The notes: generated by a model from the sequence alone, not told the origin. Positions 26,203 to 38,994 are shown, counted from the first letter of the stretch. The stretch is DNA of 64,000 nucleotides from Shewanella fidelis ATCC BAA-318 (GCF_000518605.1 NZ_JADX01000005.1:1-64000), one strand, 5' to 3'. A program made the numbers and translations.

Positions 26203-27471
26203 ATGCAGCGCATTCAAAAAATAGCATTATTGCTTACGCTCACAGGCGCTTTCGTTAGCTTAAACTGTCATGCACAGGAGTGGGCTGCGAAGCAAGAACG
26301 AGCCCTAAATCGCTTTGAATCTAACTTACTTAATAAAGCGAGTAGCTTGTTAGAACGTCACGACTATCGGGCTGCGCTAACAATAATGCAGCCGCTACTA
26401 GAGCAAGCAACCCCGCACCCGACGGTATTTCAATATGCCTGTAAAACCATTGCTGATACCGAAGCTGAAGCAGAGTCGCTTGGTTGCTGGCAACGCGGGT
26501 ATAAGCTTTACCCAAATAATGACAATATCGCGATTAATCTCGCCCATGCACAATTACAGTTTGAACAATTTGAAGCTGCAATAACCAGTTTAGCAGGCGT
26601 TAACCTTGCAAATGTTGACCAACCTATTGCGGCACAGGTGCGCTATATGCGCGGCTACGCGTATTATCAACTCGCGCAATATAAAGCGGTATTAACAGAG
26701 CTGCTTCGCCAGGACATCAAACAGGTTAAGCCACATTGGTGGCCGCTGATTAGTTACAGTCAATTGGGTTTAGAGCAGTGGCAAGCAGCTAAAGCTAGTG
26801 CTGAGCAATGGCTAACATTAGAGCCTGTGAATCGCACTGCTTGGCAAGTATTAATGCGCAGTGAGCTTGGACTCAACCAGCTTGTTGAAGCTGCTGTAGC
26901 CAATGATATTGCGGAAAGCTTGCTGGTAGATAATACCGGCGGTGCAGCAGATAGCACCGGGCTATTGGCGCAGATTAAAGCTTACAACTTAGCTGCAAGC
27001 TGCAGCAGGTTAGTTAATCCTAAAGCAAGTCACGCAGAGTTTAGCGCAGCGAATTTTGCTTGCGCGCAATATACTTGGCTGTCAGGGCGCTATCAACAAG
27101 CGTTAGATATGTTAGCGGCCTTTGATATCACAAGCCAAAACCAGCTGCATGATGACTTTTACCTACTTCAAGGGCAGTTGTTTGCAGGATTAAAACAGGG
27201 CGACAAGGCGCGTCTTGCGTGGGCTAAAGTAGGTTTGCAAGCGTTACCATTAGGCAGTGCCGCGCAGATAAAACATGCTCGTCAGCATCGAAATCAACTT
27301 CAAGGGCAGGCTTTATTATTAATAGGGCAAAGTTACTGGCTAGATGGCTTGTGGCCTGAGGCGCAGGCGAGCTACAGAAAGCTTGCGCAAACACCAGGGT
27401 TTGCCACGATCGCAGATGCTTTTAATCAAAGGTTATCTAGCTTAGTGCTGTTTGACGAGAAACTCAGATGA
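26203..27471 (+). CDS. TPR protein of TonB2-type system
   Basis: The 422-residue secreted protein has a signal peptide (about 1-24, ending CHA) and several tetratricopeptide-like helical pairs, for example KASSLLERHDYRAALTIMQPLLEQ and RYMRGYAYYQLAQYKAVLTELL. A TPR protein closes TonB2 clusters in vibrios and shewanellas. It probably acts in the periplasm as a scaffold for the motor or receptor. It is the last gene of the unit that starts at 15547. No clear terminator hairpin with a T run was seen in the 123 bases before pabA. Confidence 0.82.
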   Translation: MQRIQKIALLLTLTGAFVSLNCHAQEWAAKQERALNRFESNLLNKASSLLERHDYRAALTIMQPLLEQATPHPTVFQYACKTIADTEAEAESLGCWQRGYKLYPNNDNIAINLAHAQLQFEQFEAAITSLAGVNLANVDQPIAAQVRYMRGYAYYQLAQYKAVLTELLRQDIKQVKPHWWPLISYSQLGLEQWQAAKASAEQWLTLEPVNRTAWQVLMRSELGLNQLVEAAVANDIAESLLVDNTGGAADSTGLLAQIKAYNLAASCSRLVNPKASHAEFSAANFACAQYTWLSGRYQQALDMLAAFDITSQNQLHDDFYLLQGQLFAGLKQGDKARLAWAKVGLQALPLGSAAQIKHARQHRNQLQGQALLLIGQSYWLDGLWPEAQASYRKLAQTPGFATIADAFNQRLSSLVLFDEKLR

Positions 27472-27594
27472 TCAAAGCGGATGGCTGTGATAGCATCTGC
27501 GCCCAAATCATCCATATTGAGTGTTATTGGTCTAGCAAGGCAATAAGCTATTCGTTAGAAAAATAACGCCAGCAGCATAGGTTTTTAGATCTTT

Positions 27595-28167
27595 ATGATC
27601 TTAATGATCGACAATTACGACTCATTTACTTTTAATTTGGTGCAGTATTTTCAGCAGCTTGGTCAAGATATTCTGGTTAAGCGCAATGATGAAATCACCC
27701 TCGCAGAGATAGAGTCTCTGGCACCAGATCATTTAGTTATTTCCCCCGGCCCCTGCTCACCTAATGAGGCCGGTCTGTCGTTGGCGATAATTAACCATTT
27801 TGCTGGTAAGTTGCCGATCCTCGGCGTTTGTTTAGGTCATCAGGCGATTGCCCAAGTGTTTGGTGCTAATGTGATCCGCGCCAAGCGGGTAATGCATGGC
27901 AAAACTAGCGCAATAACCCATAACAATAGCGGTTTATTTAGTGGTTTAGCTAACCCACTTACTGTCACACGCTATCACTCTCTGCTGGTGGATAAGGTAC
28001 CTGAGGGCTTTGTACTTGATGCATGGTATGACGACGCGTTACATGGCCGTGAGATCATGGCGATGAGTATGCCTGCGAAAAAGATCTACGGCGTGCAGTT
28101 TCACCCAGAATCTATTTTGACTCAGCAAGGTCATGATTTATTAGCAAATTTCATTAAGATACGCTAA
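27595..28167 (+). CDS. pabA: Aminodeoxychorismate/anthranilate synthase glutaminase subunit
   Basis: This class I glutamine amidotransferase releases ammonia from glutamine for p-aminobenzoate (folate) synthesis, and possibly for anthranilate. The catalytic triad is complete: C79 in GVCLGHQA, H170 and E172 in VQFHPES. The oxyanion region [11 protein letters not shown] is intact. The length (190) is that of a stand-alone subunit. Shewanella genomes place pabA close to the ast genes, so the chromosomal backbone resumes here after the TonB unit. Whether it serves PabB, TrpE or both cannot be told from sequence. Confidence 0.93.
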   Translation: MILMIDNYDSFTFNLVQYFQQLGQDILVKRNDEITLAEIESLAPDHLVISPGPCSPNEAGLSLAIINHFAGKLPILGVCLGHQAIAQVFGANVIRAKRVMHGKTSAITHNNSGLFSGLANPLTVTRYHSLLVDKVPEGFVLDAWYDDALHGREIMAMSMPAKKIYGVQFHPESILTQQGHDLLANFIKIR

Positions 28168-28447
28168 TTGCTCAATGTGTGATGGGCTAGGGTTCTGCTG
28201 CTTTATAGTAAATATAATGGTTTGACGATTCTAGCCGCAGTATATGGCCATGAGTGCATGGCGATGAATCTGCCTAGGCTCAAGCTTAACCGCCTTAATA
28301 CAGTTAATCTTGTGGCTTGAACTGTTAGCAAGTTTTAGCAATATCAGCGAAAAACCTATCATCTGTTACAAATTTTACCGCTTTTTCAGATAATCCCGTT
28401 GCCAAAGTGTGGTATAAAAGTCCGCAAAAATACCAATAATAATAGGG

Positions 28448-30946
28448 ATGGATATGAAAAGCGTGATTCGTCATGTCAGCTTAAGTGCACTTTCATTGGC
28501 AGTTTTAGCCGGTTGTAGCACAACCAATAACTCTACAGATCAAGTTCTGGCTACTAATCAGGTAGCGAGTCAAACCACTCAAGTGGCTCTATCGGCACCA
28601 CCACAAGTCGATCAAGCATTAACCTTAAACCAAATTATGGCCAATCCGGATTGGATGGGCTTATTTGCTCAAGGTGCCTACTGGAGTGATGATGGTCAAT
28701 CGATCTACTTTGCTAGGCAAGCACATGGTGCGCCAACTAAAACCTATTATCAGCAAGCGATAACTAGCACGGCAGCGAGTGAGTTAGCACTAAATCAGCT
28801 TCATACGGCTGATCAGCGCCGTGGCGTATTAAACAATGACAAAACACGCAAAGCTTATATCTATCAAGGCAACCTGTTTGTTAAAGATTTAAACAACGGC
28901 AAGATAACTCAGCTTACTCGTCTCAATACTGCTGTAGATGGGGTACGCTTTTTAACTAATGGTGATATAGCATATTGGCAGGGTGATAATATTTTTAAAA
29001 TTCACCAAGACTCAGGGTTGGTGGAAGAGATCGCTAACATCAAAATGGCGGCTGAGCCTGCAGGTGTAAAAGATCCATCAAGCTATCTTGCTAAGCAGCA
29101 GCACCGACTCATCCAGTATGTTGCGATGCAACATGATAATGCTAAAGCCAAACAAGACTATAAGGCTGAGCTTGCCAAAGCAGATCCAACTATGTCGGCT
29201 AAGACATGGTATTTGGGCGATAAAGAGGTCGTGACTAATCTAAGCCTGTCTCCTAATGGTCGCTATGTGATTGTGGCACTTAAAGATAAGAGCTACAGCT
29301 GGCGTGGTGAGCACGACATTATGCCAAATTACTTAGGTAAAGATGGTTATGTTGATGCGGTACCTGCACGTGCTCGCGTAGCTGAAGATAACAACCCCGG
29401 CGAGCGTTTAGTACTACTCGATTTAACTAACCATAGTAAAAAAGATATCACCATTGAGGGCTTAACAGGCTTTGATGAAGATGTATTAGCTGCGGTAAAA
29501 GCTGAGAATGCCAAAGCTAAAGGTGAAAGTTATAAGAGTGAAAAAGCTCCGCGTAACATCCAGTTAATGCAAGACTGGGGCTGGACACAAAGTGCGATTC
29601 AATGGTCAGAAGCAGGTGATAGTGTTGCGGTAATGCTTGAAGCGGTTGATAACAAAGACCGTTGGATTGCTACCGTTAATTTAGATAAGGGCAGCTTAAC
29701 CACTCAGCATCGCCTACATGACGACGCTTGGATCAACTACACCTTTAATCAATATGGCTGGCTACCGAATAGCGACAGCATCTATTTCCTATCTGAAGAA
29801 ACTGGCTTTTCTCAGCTTTACTTAAAGCAACAAGGTAAAAAGCCAAAGGCGCTTACTCAAGGTCAGTTTGTGGTGAGTGATATCACCTTAGGCCCAAAAG
29901 CTCAGTATATTTACTACAAGGCTAACAAGACCCATCCAGGCATTGATAACGTCTATCGAGTTGAAATTGCCACAGGTAAAGATGAGCAATTAACCCAATG
30001 GCAAGGTCAACTTGATTACAGCTTAAGCCCAGATGGCAGCGCGCTATTATTAAATGCATCGACCCGTATTCAGCCCGCAGAACTATTTGTGCAGCCAATT
30101 GGTGGTGAGTTAAAGCAGCTAACTAACTTCACTAGCGATGCGTTTAAAAACTATGCGTGGCAAGCACCAGAAGTTGTCGCCGTACCTTCAACCCATGGTG
30201 CGGGTAACGTTTATGCTCGTGTCTATTTGCCGCAAGGTTACAGTAAAGACAACGCTGATAAATATCCTGCAGTGATCTTTAACCATGGCGCAGGTTATCT
30301 GCAAAATGCACATTACGGCTTCTCAGGTTACTTCAGAGAGTTTATGTTCCATAACTTACTGGCTCAGCAAGGCTATGTGGTGATGGATATGGATTTCCGT
30401 GGTTCAAAAGGCTATGGCCGAGATTGGCGTACAGCAGTGTACCGTCAAATGGGCACACCGGAAGTGCAGGATCTTAAAGATGGTGTTAACTGGATGGCGG
30501 CTAACGTCAATGTTGATGCGGGTAAGGTAGGCACTTATGGTGGCTCTTACGGCGGCTTCTTGACCTTTATGGCACTGTTTAATGAGCCTGAGTTATTCCA
30601 AGCTGGCGCAGCGCTGCGTCCGGTGACAGATTGGGCGCATTACAACGCACCATATACCTCAAATATCTTGAATACCCCTGATGTCGATCCAATCGCTTAT
30701 GAGCGTAGCTCGCCGATTGAACATGCTGACGGCTTGCAAAAACCATTGCTTATCATGAGTGGTGTGTTAGACGATAACGTATTTTTCCAAGATAGCGTGC
30801 GTCTGGTACAACGTCTAATTGAACTTGAAAAGCCAATGTTTGAAACGGCAATTTATCCGGTTGAGCCACATGGCTTCCGCCAGCCTTCAAGTTGGTTAGA
30901 TGAATATCGTCGTATTCATAAATTATTTGAGCAAGAGCTTAAATAA
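28448..30946 (+). CDS. S9-family (prolyl oligopeptidase-type) serine peptidase lipoprotein
   Basis: The 832-residue protein has a lipoprotein signal (lipobox LAGC at about 20-23), an N-terminal WD40-like beta-propeller region (about 60-590) and a C-terminal alpha/beta-hydrolase peptidase domain. The nucleophile is S700 in GGSYGGF. The acid is probably in GVLDDNVFF and the histidine in VEPHGF. It resembles dipeptidyl-peptidase IV/acylaminoacyl-peptidase enzymes that cut short peptides in the periplasm. Its substrate is not identifiable. It is a single-gene unit with its own terminator. Confidence 0.9.
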   Translation: MDMKSVIRHVSLSALSLAVLAGCSTTNNSTDQVLATNQVASQTTQVALSAPPQVDQALTLNQIMANPDWMGLFAQGAYWSDDGQSIYFARQAHGAPTKTYYQQAITSTAASELALNQLHTADQRRGVLNNDKTRKAYIYQGNLFVKDLNNGKITQLTRLNTAVDGVRFLTNGDIAYWQGDNIFKIHQDSGLVEEIANIKMAAEPAGVKDPSSYLAKQQHRLIQYVAMQHDNAKAKQDYKAELAKADPTMSAKTWYLGDKEVVTNLSLSPNGRYVIVALKDKSYSWRGEHDIMPNYLGKDGYVDAVPARARVAEDNNPGERLVLLDLTNHSKKDITIEGLTGFDEDVLAAVKAENAKAKGESYKSEKAPRNIQLMQDWGWTQSAIQWSEAGDSVAVMLEAVDNKDRWIATVNLDKGSLTTQHRLHDDAWINYTFNQYGWLPNSDSIYFLSEETGFSQLYLKQQGKKPKALTQGQFVVSDITLGPKAQYIYYKANKTHPGIDNVYRVEIATGKDEQLTQWQGQLDYSLSPDGSALLLNASTRIQPAELFVQPIGGELKQLTNFTSDAFKNYAWQAPEVVAVPSTHGAGNVYARVYLPQGYSKDNADKYPAVIFNHGAGYLQNAHYGFSGYFREFMFHNLLAQQGYVVMDMDFRGSKGYGRDWRTAVYRQMGTPEVQDLKDGVNWMAANVNVDAGKVGTYGGSYGGFLTFMALFNEPELFQAGAALRPVTDWAHYNAPYTSNILNTPDVDPIAYERSSPIEHADGLQKPLLIMSGVLDDNVFFQDSVRLVQRLIELEKPMFETAIYPVEPHGFRQPSSWLDEYRRIHKLFEQELK

Positions 30947-30960
30947 TTCTTTGATAGATA

Positions 30961-30988
30961 AAAAAGGCTTCATTACGAAGCCTTTTTT
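30961..30988 (+). terminator. Terminator after S9 peptidase
   Basis: AAAAAGGCTTC/GAAGCCTTTTT forms an 11-bp stem with an ATTAC loop and T run, 15 bases after the stop. Confidence 0.92.
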
Positions 30989-31062
30989 ATTGCTATGACT
31001 AAAGAAAATTAACGCCTAGAATAGGCAAACTAAGCTTAGATTTTGTAGGAGAAGATTAATTA

Positions 31063-32205
31063 GTGGCGATTTCAGTTGCTGGTGGAGTTAAACCAGCGAA
31101 AATTATTGATGTAGAGCAGCGCCTGTTAAAACGGTTGATTATCGGTAAAGAGAAACACGCTGTTATGGCTGATGATATCAATTCAGGCTTAGACAGCGAT
31201 GCCAATAAGCTTGCCGTTGAACGTGAGGCTATTCGCGCACGTCTAGCAAAGCAGAATGAAGCCAAGGCGGTATTCGATGCTGTCTCTGCACAGCTTATCG
31301 CTGGGGTTAATGCAAATATCGATCACCAACTATCTTCTCCTGCTCAAGTATTGGCTACATCAAAGCTAGATCAAAAACAGGTAGCGTTATTGGAGTACCT
31401 CTACGCAGAGCATGTGGATTTAGCTCGTATTCGTCCCTTGGTGGAGTCTTTGCCTTGGCTAGAGCGCGATCTAATTAATATGCTAAATAGCTCAAGTTTT
31501 AGGCATAGGCGACCAAAATCATCAGACGTGCAAGTCACCGATATTAAGTTAGTACTCAACTATATTGGTATCGAAAATTTACAGGCACTGATCCCTTACT
31601 TTTGTCTGCGTAATTTAATGCCTCGTGGTCAAACACAAATGCTTTGGTTAAGTCGTAAATTGTGGCGTTATACCGTGGTAGCAGCAATTGCAGCGCAAAC
31701 CTTAGCCAAGTTACACAATAAGCCTAGCGCTTTTCTTTATAGCTGCAGTTTGATGAGTCAGCTCGGCACCGTCAGTGTTGTTAAGCAGTGCGGTAAAGAG
31801 TTTGACGATATGTGGGGCAATTGGTTAAGAGAAGCTAGCGCGAGTGGCGATAAAGCGCTTTACGATGCGGTAATGGCGACAGAGTTTCCTGCTAATGATG
31901 TCTATCAGCAAGTATTAGCCCATAGTCATGCGCTTAATTGGCAGCTACTGGAGTTGTTAGATTTTAAGCAGAGTCGTATGGCTAAAACCTTTAAAGCTAT
32001 CGATACTCATCTTAAATATGCTGATCTTGATGAAGACTCAGCCTTGATTGAACGCGCAAACTGTTTTGCAAAAGTCTATTTACTGCAAGAGGTCAATAAG
32101 ATCACTGTTGCTGAGCGCCGAGTGATGTTCGACTACTATCAATTATCCGAACAAGAGCTGATTAGGTTAAGTGCACAGAACTTTAGTAAATTACCTCTTT
32201 TTTAA
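31063..32205 (+). CDS. HDOD-domain signalling protein
   Basis: The 380-residue cytoplasmic protein contains an HDOD domain (about 95-300), a catalytically dead relative of HD phosphohydrolases. Supporting segments are LINMLNSSSFRHR, DIKLVLNYIGIENLQALIPYF and SLMSQLGTVSVV. Such proteins act in signalling networks, often near cyclic-di-GMP or chemotaxis modules. The start is GTG 31063; GTAGGAG lies 12 bases upstream, a little far, so a start a few codons in is possible. It is monocistronic between a terminator and a long AT-rich gap. The role here is unknown. Confidence 0.8.
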   Translation: MAISVAGGVKPAKIIDVEQRLLKRLIIGKEKHAVMADDINSGLDSDANKLAVEREAIRARLAKQNEAKAVFDAVSAQLIAGVNANIDHQLSSPAQVLATSKLDQKQVALLEYLYAEHVDLARIRPLVESLPWLERDLINMLNSSSFRHRRPKSSDVQVTDIKLVLNYIGIENLQALIPYFCLRNLMPRGQTQMLWLSRKLWRYTVVAAIAAQTLAKLHNKPSAFLYSCSLMSQLGTVSVVKQCGKEFDDMWGNWLREASASGDKALYDAVMATEFPANDVYQQVLAHSHALNWQLLELLDFKQSRMAKTFKAIDTHLKYADLDEDSALIERANCFAKVYLLQEVNKITVAERRVMFDYYQLSEQELIRLSAQNFSKLPLF

Positions 32206-34045
<1,840 letters not shown>

Positions 34046-34055
34046 ATAGGCAAAC

Positions 34056-34086
34056 GGAGTGTTACCTAAGGTAACGCTCCTTTTTT
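34056..34086 (+). terminator. Terminator between astC and astA
   Basis: GGAGTGTTACC/GGTAACGCTCC forms an 11-bp stem with one G-U and a TAA loop, followed by six T. Confidence 0.88.
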
Positions 34087-34165
34087 GTCTTTAGGATAGC
34101 TTGCACGTTTGAAGTTGCTTTTACAGGCAGAGTCAAACGGCAAGTGATAGCGAGGAGACTCCTAG

Positions 34166-35185
34166 ATGCTAATTATACGTCCAATCCGTTCAACTGATTA
34201 TCAAGCGCTATACCAAATAGCCCAAGAATCTGGCCACGGATTTACATCTTTACCAGTGAATGAAGAACTACTGAGAAGCAAGATTGCTCGAGTAGAAGAG
34301 TCATTTACTAAGCAAGTTGATACCCCGTTTGATGAAGGCTACCTGATGGTGCTAGAAGATACCGAAACCGGTGAGGTTGTCGGTACTTGTGGTATCGAAG
34401 CCGCGGTAGGTATGGTTGATGCGTTTTACCACTATCGTTTAGGCACAGAGGTTTATCATTCAGAGCAGATTGATGTGCGTAATGAAGTAGAAACATTAAC
34501 GCTATGTCATGACTACACAGGTGCAGCAGAGCTTTGTACGCTATTTTTACGCAGCAGTTACCGTAAAAATAATAATGGCCGCATGCTTTCAAGAAGTCGT
34601 TTTCTGTTTTTAGCTCAGCACGCCCATCGTTTTGGTGAAACCGTGATTGCCGAAATGCGCGGTGAAAGTGACGAACAAGGCAATTCGCCGTTTTATGGCT
34701 GGTTGCAAGAGCACTTCTTAGGCATTGACTTTGTGCGTGCGGATTACCTTTCCGGCTTAAGCCAAAAGGCGTTTATGGCTGAGATGATGCCTAAAAATGC
34801 TGTCTATGTTTGCTTGTTACCAAAAGAAGCACAAAAAGTGATTGGTGAAGTACATACCAATACTCGTCCGGCGCTCAACTTACTGCAAGCCGAGGGCTTT
34901 AGATGCCGTGGCTATGTGGATATTTTTGATGCTGGCCCAACAGTTGAGTGCCACTTAAATGATATTCGCTCGGTACGTGAAAGCCGTTTGCTTACCGTGA
35001 CGATTGGTGACATACCAAGTGATGCAACAAGCTATATTGTTTCCAATACTGAACTAGAGAATTACCGTGCAACAGCTGTTGATCTTGCGGTAACTGACGA
35101 AAGCGACGATGTGATCTTAGATGCCAAAACCGCAGCGGCCTTAATGGTCAAAGACGGTGGTCAGATCCGCGTATTGCCAATGTAG
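34166..35185 (+). CDS. astA: Arginine N-succinyltransferase
   Basis: AstA begins the ammonia-producing arginine pathway by moving succinate from succinyl-CoA to arginine. The 339-residue GNAT-like protein opens with MLIIRPIRSTDYQALYQIAQESGHGFTSLP, a clear family signature. SRSRFLFLAQHAHRFGETVIAEMRGESDEQGNSPFY and EGFRCRGYVDIFDAGPTVECHL confirm it. AGGAGA precedes the ATG. astD follows after nine bases. astB and astE are not in this window. Confidence 0.95.
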   Translation: MLIIRPIRSTDYQALYQIAQESGHGFTSLPVNEELLRSKIARVEESFTKQVDTPFDEGYLMVLEDTETGEVVGTCGIEAAVGMVDAFYHYRLGTEVYHSEQIDVRNEVETLTLCHDYTGAAELCTLFLRSSYRKNNNGRMLSRSRFLFLAQHAHRFGETVIAEMRGESDEQGNSPFYGWLQEHFLGIDFVRADYLSGLSQKAFMAEMMPKNAVYVCLLPKEAQKVIGEVHTNTRPALNLLQAEGFRCRGYVDIFDAGPTVECHLNDIRSVRESRLLTVTIGDIPSDATSYIVSNTELENYRATAVDLAVTDESDDVILDAKTAAALMVKDGGQIRVLPM

Positions 35186-35191
35186 GGATAG

Positions 35192-36655
<1,464 letters not shown>

Positions 36656-36672
36656 ACTAAGGGAAGTGATTC

Positions 36673-36703
36673 AAAAGGGAAGTGCTCGGGGCGCTTCCCT
36701 TTT
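36673..36703 (+). terminator. Terminator after astD
   Basis: AAAAGGGAAGTGC pairs with GCGCTTCCCTTTT (one G-U) over 13 bp. Confidence 0.9.
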
Positions 36704-36815
36704 GTTTATAAAGCAGTACCCAACAAGCAAGCAGTATTTTTAAAACGTGTACCGCCACGTGCGCCAATTCAACTAACAATATATAGGCAAGCACGCTGGC
36801 TTAAAGGAGTTAAAC

Positions 36816-37613
36816 ATGCACACGAATGTAAACGCGCTATTTGAAGCACTTTGGCAAGACTATATTGAAATGACCCCATCTGCGGCAAAAGTTCATCAGT
36901 TATTGTCGAAAGGCGATGCCATCATCAATGATCACATTGCATTGCGTACCTTTAATATTGCCAAGGTTAATCTTGAAGTATTAGCCGCACATTTCGAGTC
37001 TTTAGGCTATGTTGCATGTGGTGACTATAAGTTTGAAGCTAAAAAGCTTAATGCTAAGCACTTTGAGCACCCTGATAGCACGCAACCAAAAGTGTTTATT
37101 TCAGAATTATTAGTTGAAGAGTTTAGTGATGAGCTGCAGGCAACGGTACATGGCTTAATTGAGCAAATCGACGCAGCGGCAACCACCGCTGATAACTTCT
37201 TGTATTCTGGTCGTCACTGGCAGTTAGACAGCAATACGTATCAAGCACTATTAGCCGAAAGCGAATACGCTGCTTGGGTTGCGGCATTTGGTTATCGCGC
37301 TAATCACTTTACTGTTTCAATTAACCATCTACCGGGTTATGAGACCATCTTTGAAGTGAATGATGCCCTGAAAGCTGCCGGCTTTGTCTTGAACGCTTCA
37401 GGTGGTGAAGTGAAAGGGACACCTGAAGTATTACTAGAGCAATCATCAACTATGGCAGATAAAATCCCTGTTAGCTTCTCTGACGCAGTGGTTGAGATCC
37501 CAAGCTGTTTTTATGAGTTTGCTTTACGTTATGCCAAACCAGACGGTGAGCTTTATACAGGCTTTGTCGCAGCCTCTGCGGATAAGATTTTTGAAAGCAC
37601 CAACGTTAACTAG
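36816..37613 (+). CDS. DUF1338 protein, 2-oxoadipate dioxygenase-like
   Basis: The 265-residue protein belongs to the DUF1338 family, whose studied members are iron-dependent enzymes that convert 2-oxoadipate to 2-hydroxyglutarate in lysine catabolism. Supporting segments are NDHIALRTFNI near residue 35, YRANHFTVSINHLPGYETI and the C-terminal IPSCFYEFALRY, with histidines and a glutamate suited to a metal site. It is shorter than the roughly 450-residue YdcJ form, but it is a known size class. GGAG lies eight bases upstream. Its position beside arginine catabolism suggests amino-acid breakdown; the exact substrate is inference. Confidence 0.85.
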   Translation: MHTNVNALFEALWQDYIEMTPSAAKVHQLLSKGDAIINDHIALRTFNIAKVNLEVLAAHFESLGYVACGDYKFEAKKLNAKHFEHPDSTQPKVFISELLVEEFSDELQATVHGLIEQIDAAATTADNFLYSGRHWQLDSNTYQALLAESEYAAWVAAFGYRANHFTVSINHLPGYETIFEVNDALKAAGFVLNASGGEVKGTPEVLLEQSSTMADKIPVSFSDAVVEIPSCFYEFALRYAKPDGELYTGFVAASADKIFESTNVN

Positions 37614-37634
37614 TCACAGGTTAATCTTGGACAT

Positions 37635-37664
37635 AAAAAAACCGGAAGCAATTCCGGTTTTTTT
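37635..37664. terminator. Bidirectional terminator
   Basis: AAAAAAACCGGAA/TTCCGGTTTTTTT around GCAA serves the DUF1338 gene on the plus strand and the histidine kinase on the minus strand. Confidence 0.93.
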
Positions 37665-37668
37665 ATTT

Positions 37669-38994
37669 TTAGAACAATAGCGTTACTTTTAAGCCGGGAA
37701 GGCTTTGACTGTGTTCAAACTTAAGTTCGATTTTGTACTGCTCGGCAATGTCTTTCACAATCGATAAGCCTAAACCATGCCCCATAGTCGCCTCATCTAG
37801 GCGTTTCCCCCTGTGAGTTAGCATCGCCAATTGCTCTGTTTCAACACCGGGGCCATCATCCTCAATGCTGAGTTTTAGCTGCTGGTTATGGTTACTAATA
37901 CAGATGCGAATTTCTGAGCTGGCCCACTTATAGGCGTTATCTAGCAAGTTACCTAATAACTCCATGCCATCTTCGCGATGCATTGGTAGTCGAGTGATAC
38001 CAGCAGGAATATCAAAGCGGCAATGGATGGATTTAGTTCTATGCACTTTATTTAAGGTTTGAGCTAAGTCTTCAATATCTTTAGGCAGCTGCATTTGTGC
38101 TGCGGGCAGCATGTCGCCGGTTATTCTTGCTGCAGCCAGTTTGCGCTCAATCATTTTGTGGACTAAATCCAGCTGTTTTTGTAAGGCTTCAGCTGACTCA
38201 GGTTCTTTCAAGTAAAGCGCTTCAACCTGTTGTTGCATCACTGCCAATGGTGTTTTAAGGCCATGACTTAAATTACCTAAGTTATTGCGGCTACGTTCAA
38301 TCTGCTTGCTGGAGTAGGCTAATAACTCGTTATAGTTTTTAGCAAGTGGCTGTAATTCGAGTGGGATTGAAGTCAGATCAAATGATGAGATTTCGCCTTC
38401 ACGTAATTTTGCTAAGGTGTCTTTCATTTGATTGACTGGTTTAAAGGATTGTCTCAGAACTAAGAAAATCCCCATGATCATTGCCAGTAACATGGCTAAG
38501 TTAACCAAAAACTTGGTGCCATATACTTCAGTAAAGACCTTACGACCAATACTTAAATCTTGCGCTACGGTTAAAGTCGCGCTCAGGCCTGATGTTTCCG
38601 ATTTTAGACCAATAGAAAGTAACTGAATATCGTGGTTTTGCGGGCCCTTGGTTTGCCAAGCGCGGGTTTCACCTTTTTCAAGATCTTCAACTTCTAAGCG
38701 TTGATCCCAAAGCGAGCGTGACCTTAGCTCTTGTTCTGGTAAGTCGAGTTGATAGTAGCGGCCAGAATAAACAGGACGATAAAAGCTGGATAATTGGTTT
38801 TCGTCAATTCTAAAGCTGCCGTCATCCAAATGGGTAGCAAGCAGAACTTGCTGAAGATCTTCTTGTAGACGAGCGATGATGGAGTCGTGAAATGCTTGGC
38901 GCAGCATTGACTCGAAAAAGATAATGCCAATGGCTGTAGCGATGACAACTAAGCCTGTTAACCACAGGCTTAGTTTGGTTCTTATCGAAATCAT
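37669..38994 (-). CDS. PhoQ-like sensor histidine kinase
   Basis: The 441-residue inner-membrane sensor has helices at about 8-28 and 163-181 flanking a periplasmic domain of about 135 residues. HAMP-like linker and HisKA follow, with phospho-acceptor H244 in LSHGLKTPL. The ATPase motifs are GNLLDNAYKWA (N box), EDDGPGV (G1) and GHGLGLSIV (G2). LSHGLKTPLAV and the RGKRLDEATMGHGLGL region resemble PhoQ, although the periplasmic domain lacks an obvious acidic patch. Its ATG overlaps the response regulator stop. The signal sensed is unknown. Confidence 0.88.
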   Translation of the reverse strand: MISIRTKLSLWLTGLVVIATAIGIIFFESMLRQAFHDSIIARLQEDLQQVLLATHLDDGSFRIDENQLSSFYRPVYSGRYYQLDLPEQELRSRSLWDQRLEVEDLEKGETRAWQTKGPQNHDIQLLSIGLKSETSGLSATLTVAQDLSIGRKVFTEVYGTKFLVNLAMLLAMIMGIFLVLRQSFKPVNQMKDTLAKLREGEISSFDLTSIPLELQPLAKNYNELLAYSSKQIERSRNNLGNLSHGLKTPLAVMQQQVEALYLKEPESAEALQKQLDLVHKMIERKLAAARITGDMLPAAQMQLPKDIEDLAQTLNKVHRTKSIHCRFDIPAGITRLPMHREDGMELLGNLLDNAYKWASSEIRICISNHNQQLKLSIEDDGPGVETEQLAMLTHRGKRLDEATMGHGLGLSIVKDIAEQYKIELKFEHSQSLPGLKVTLLF

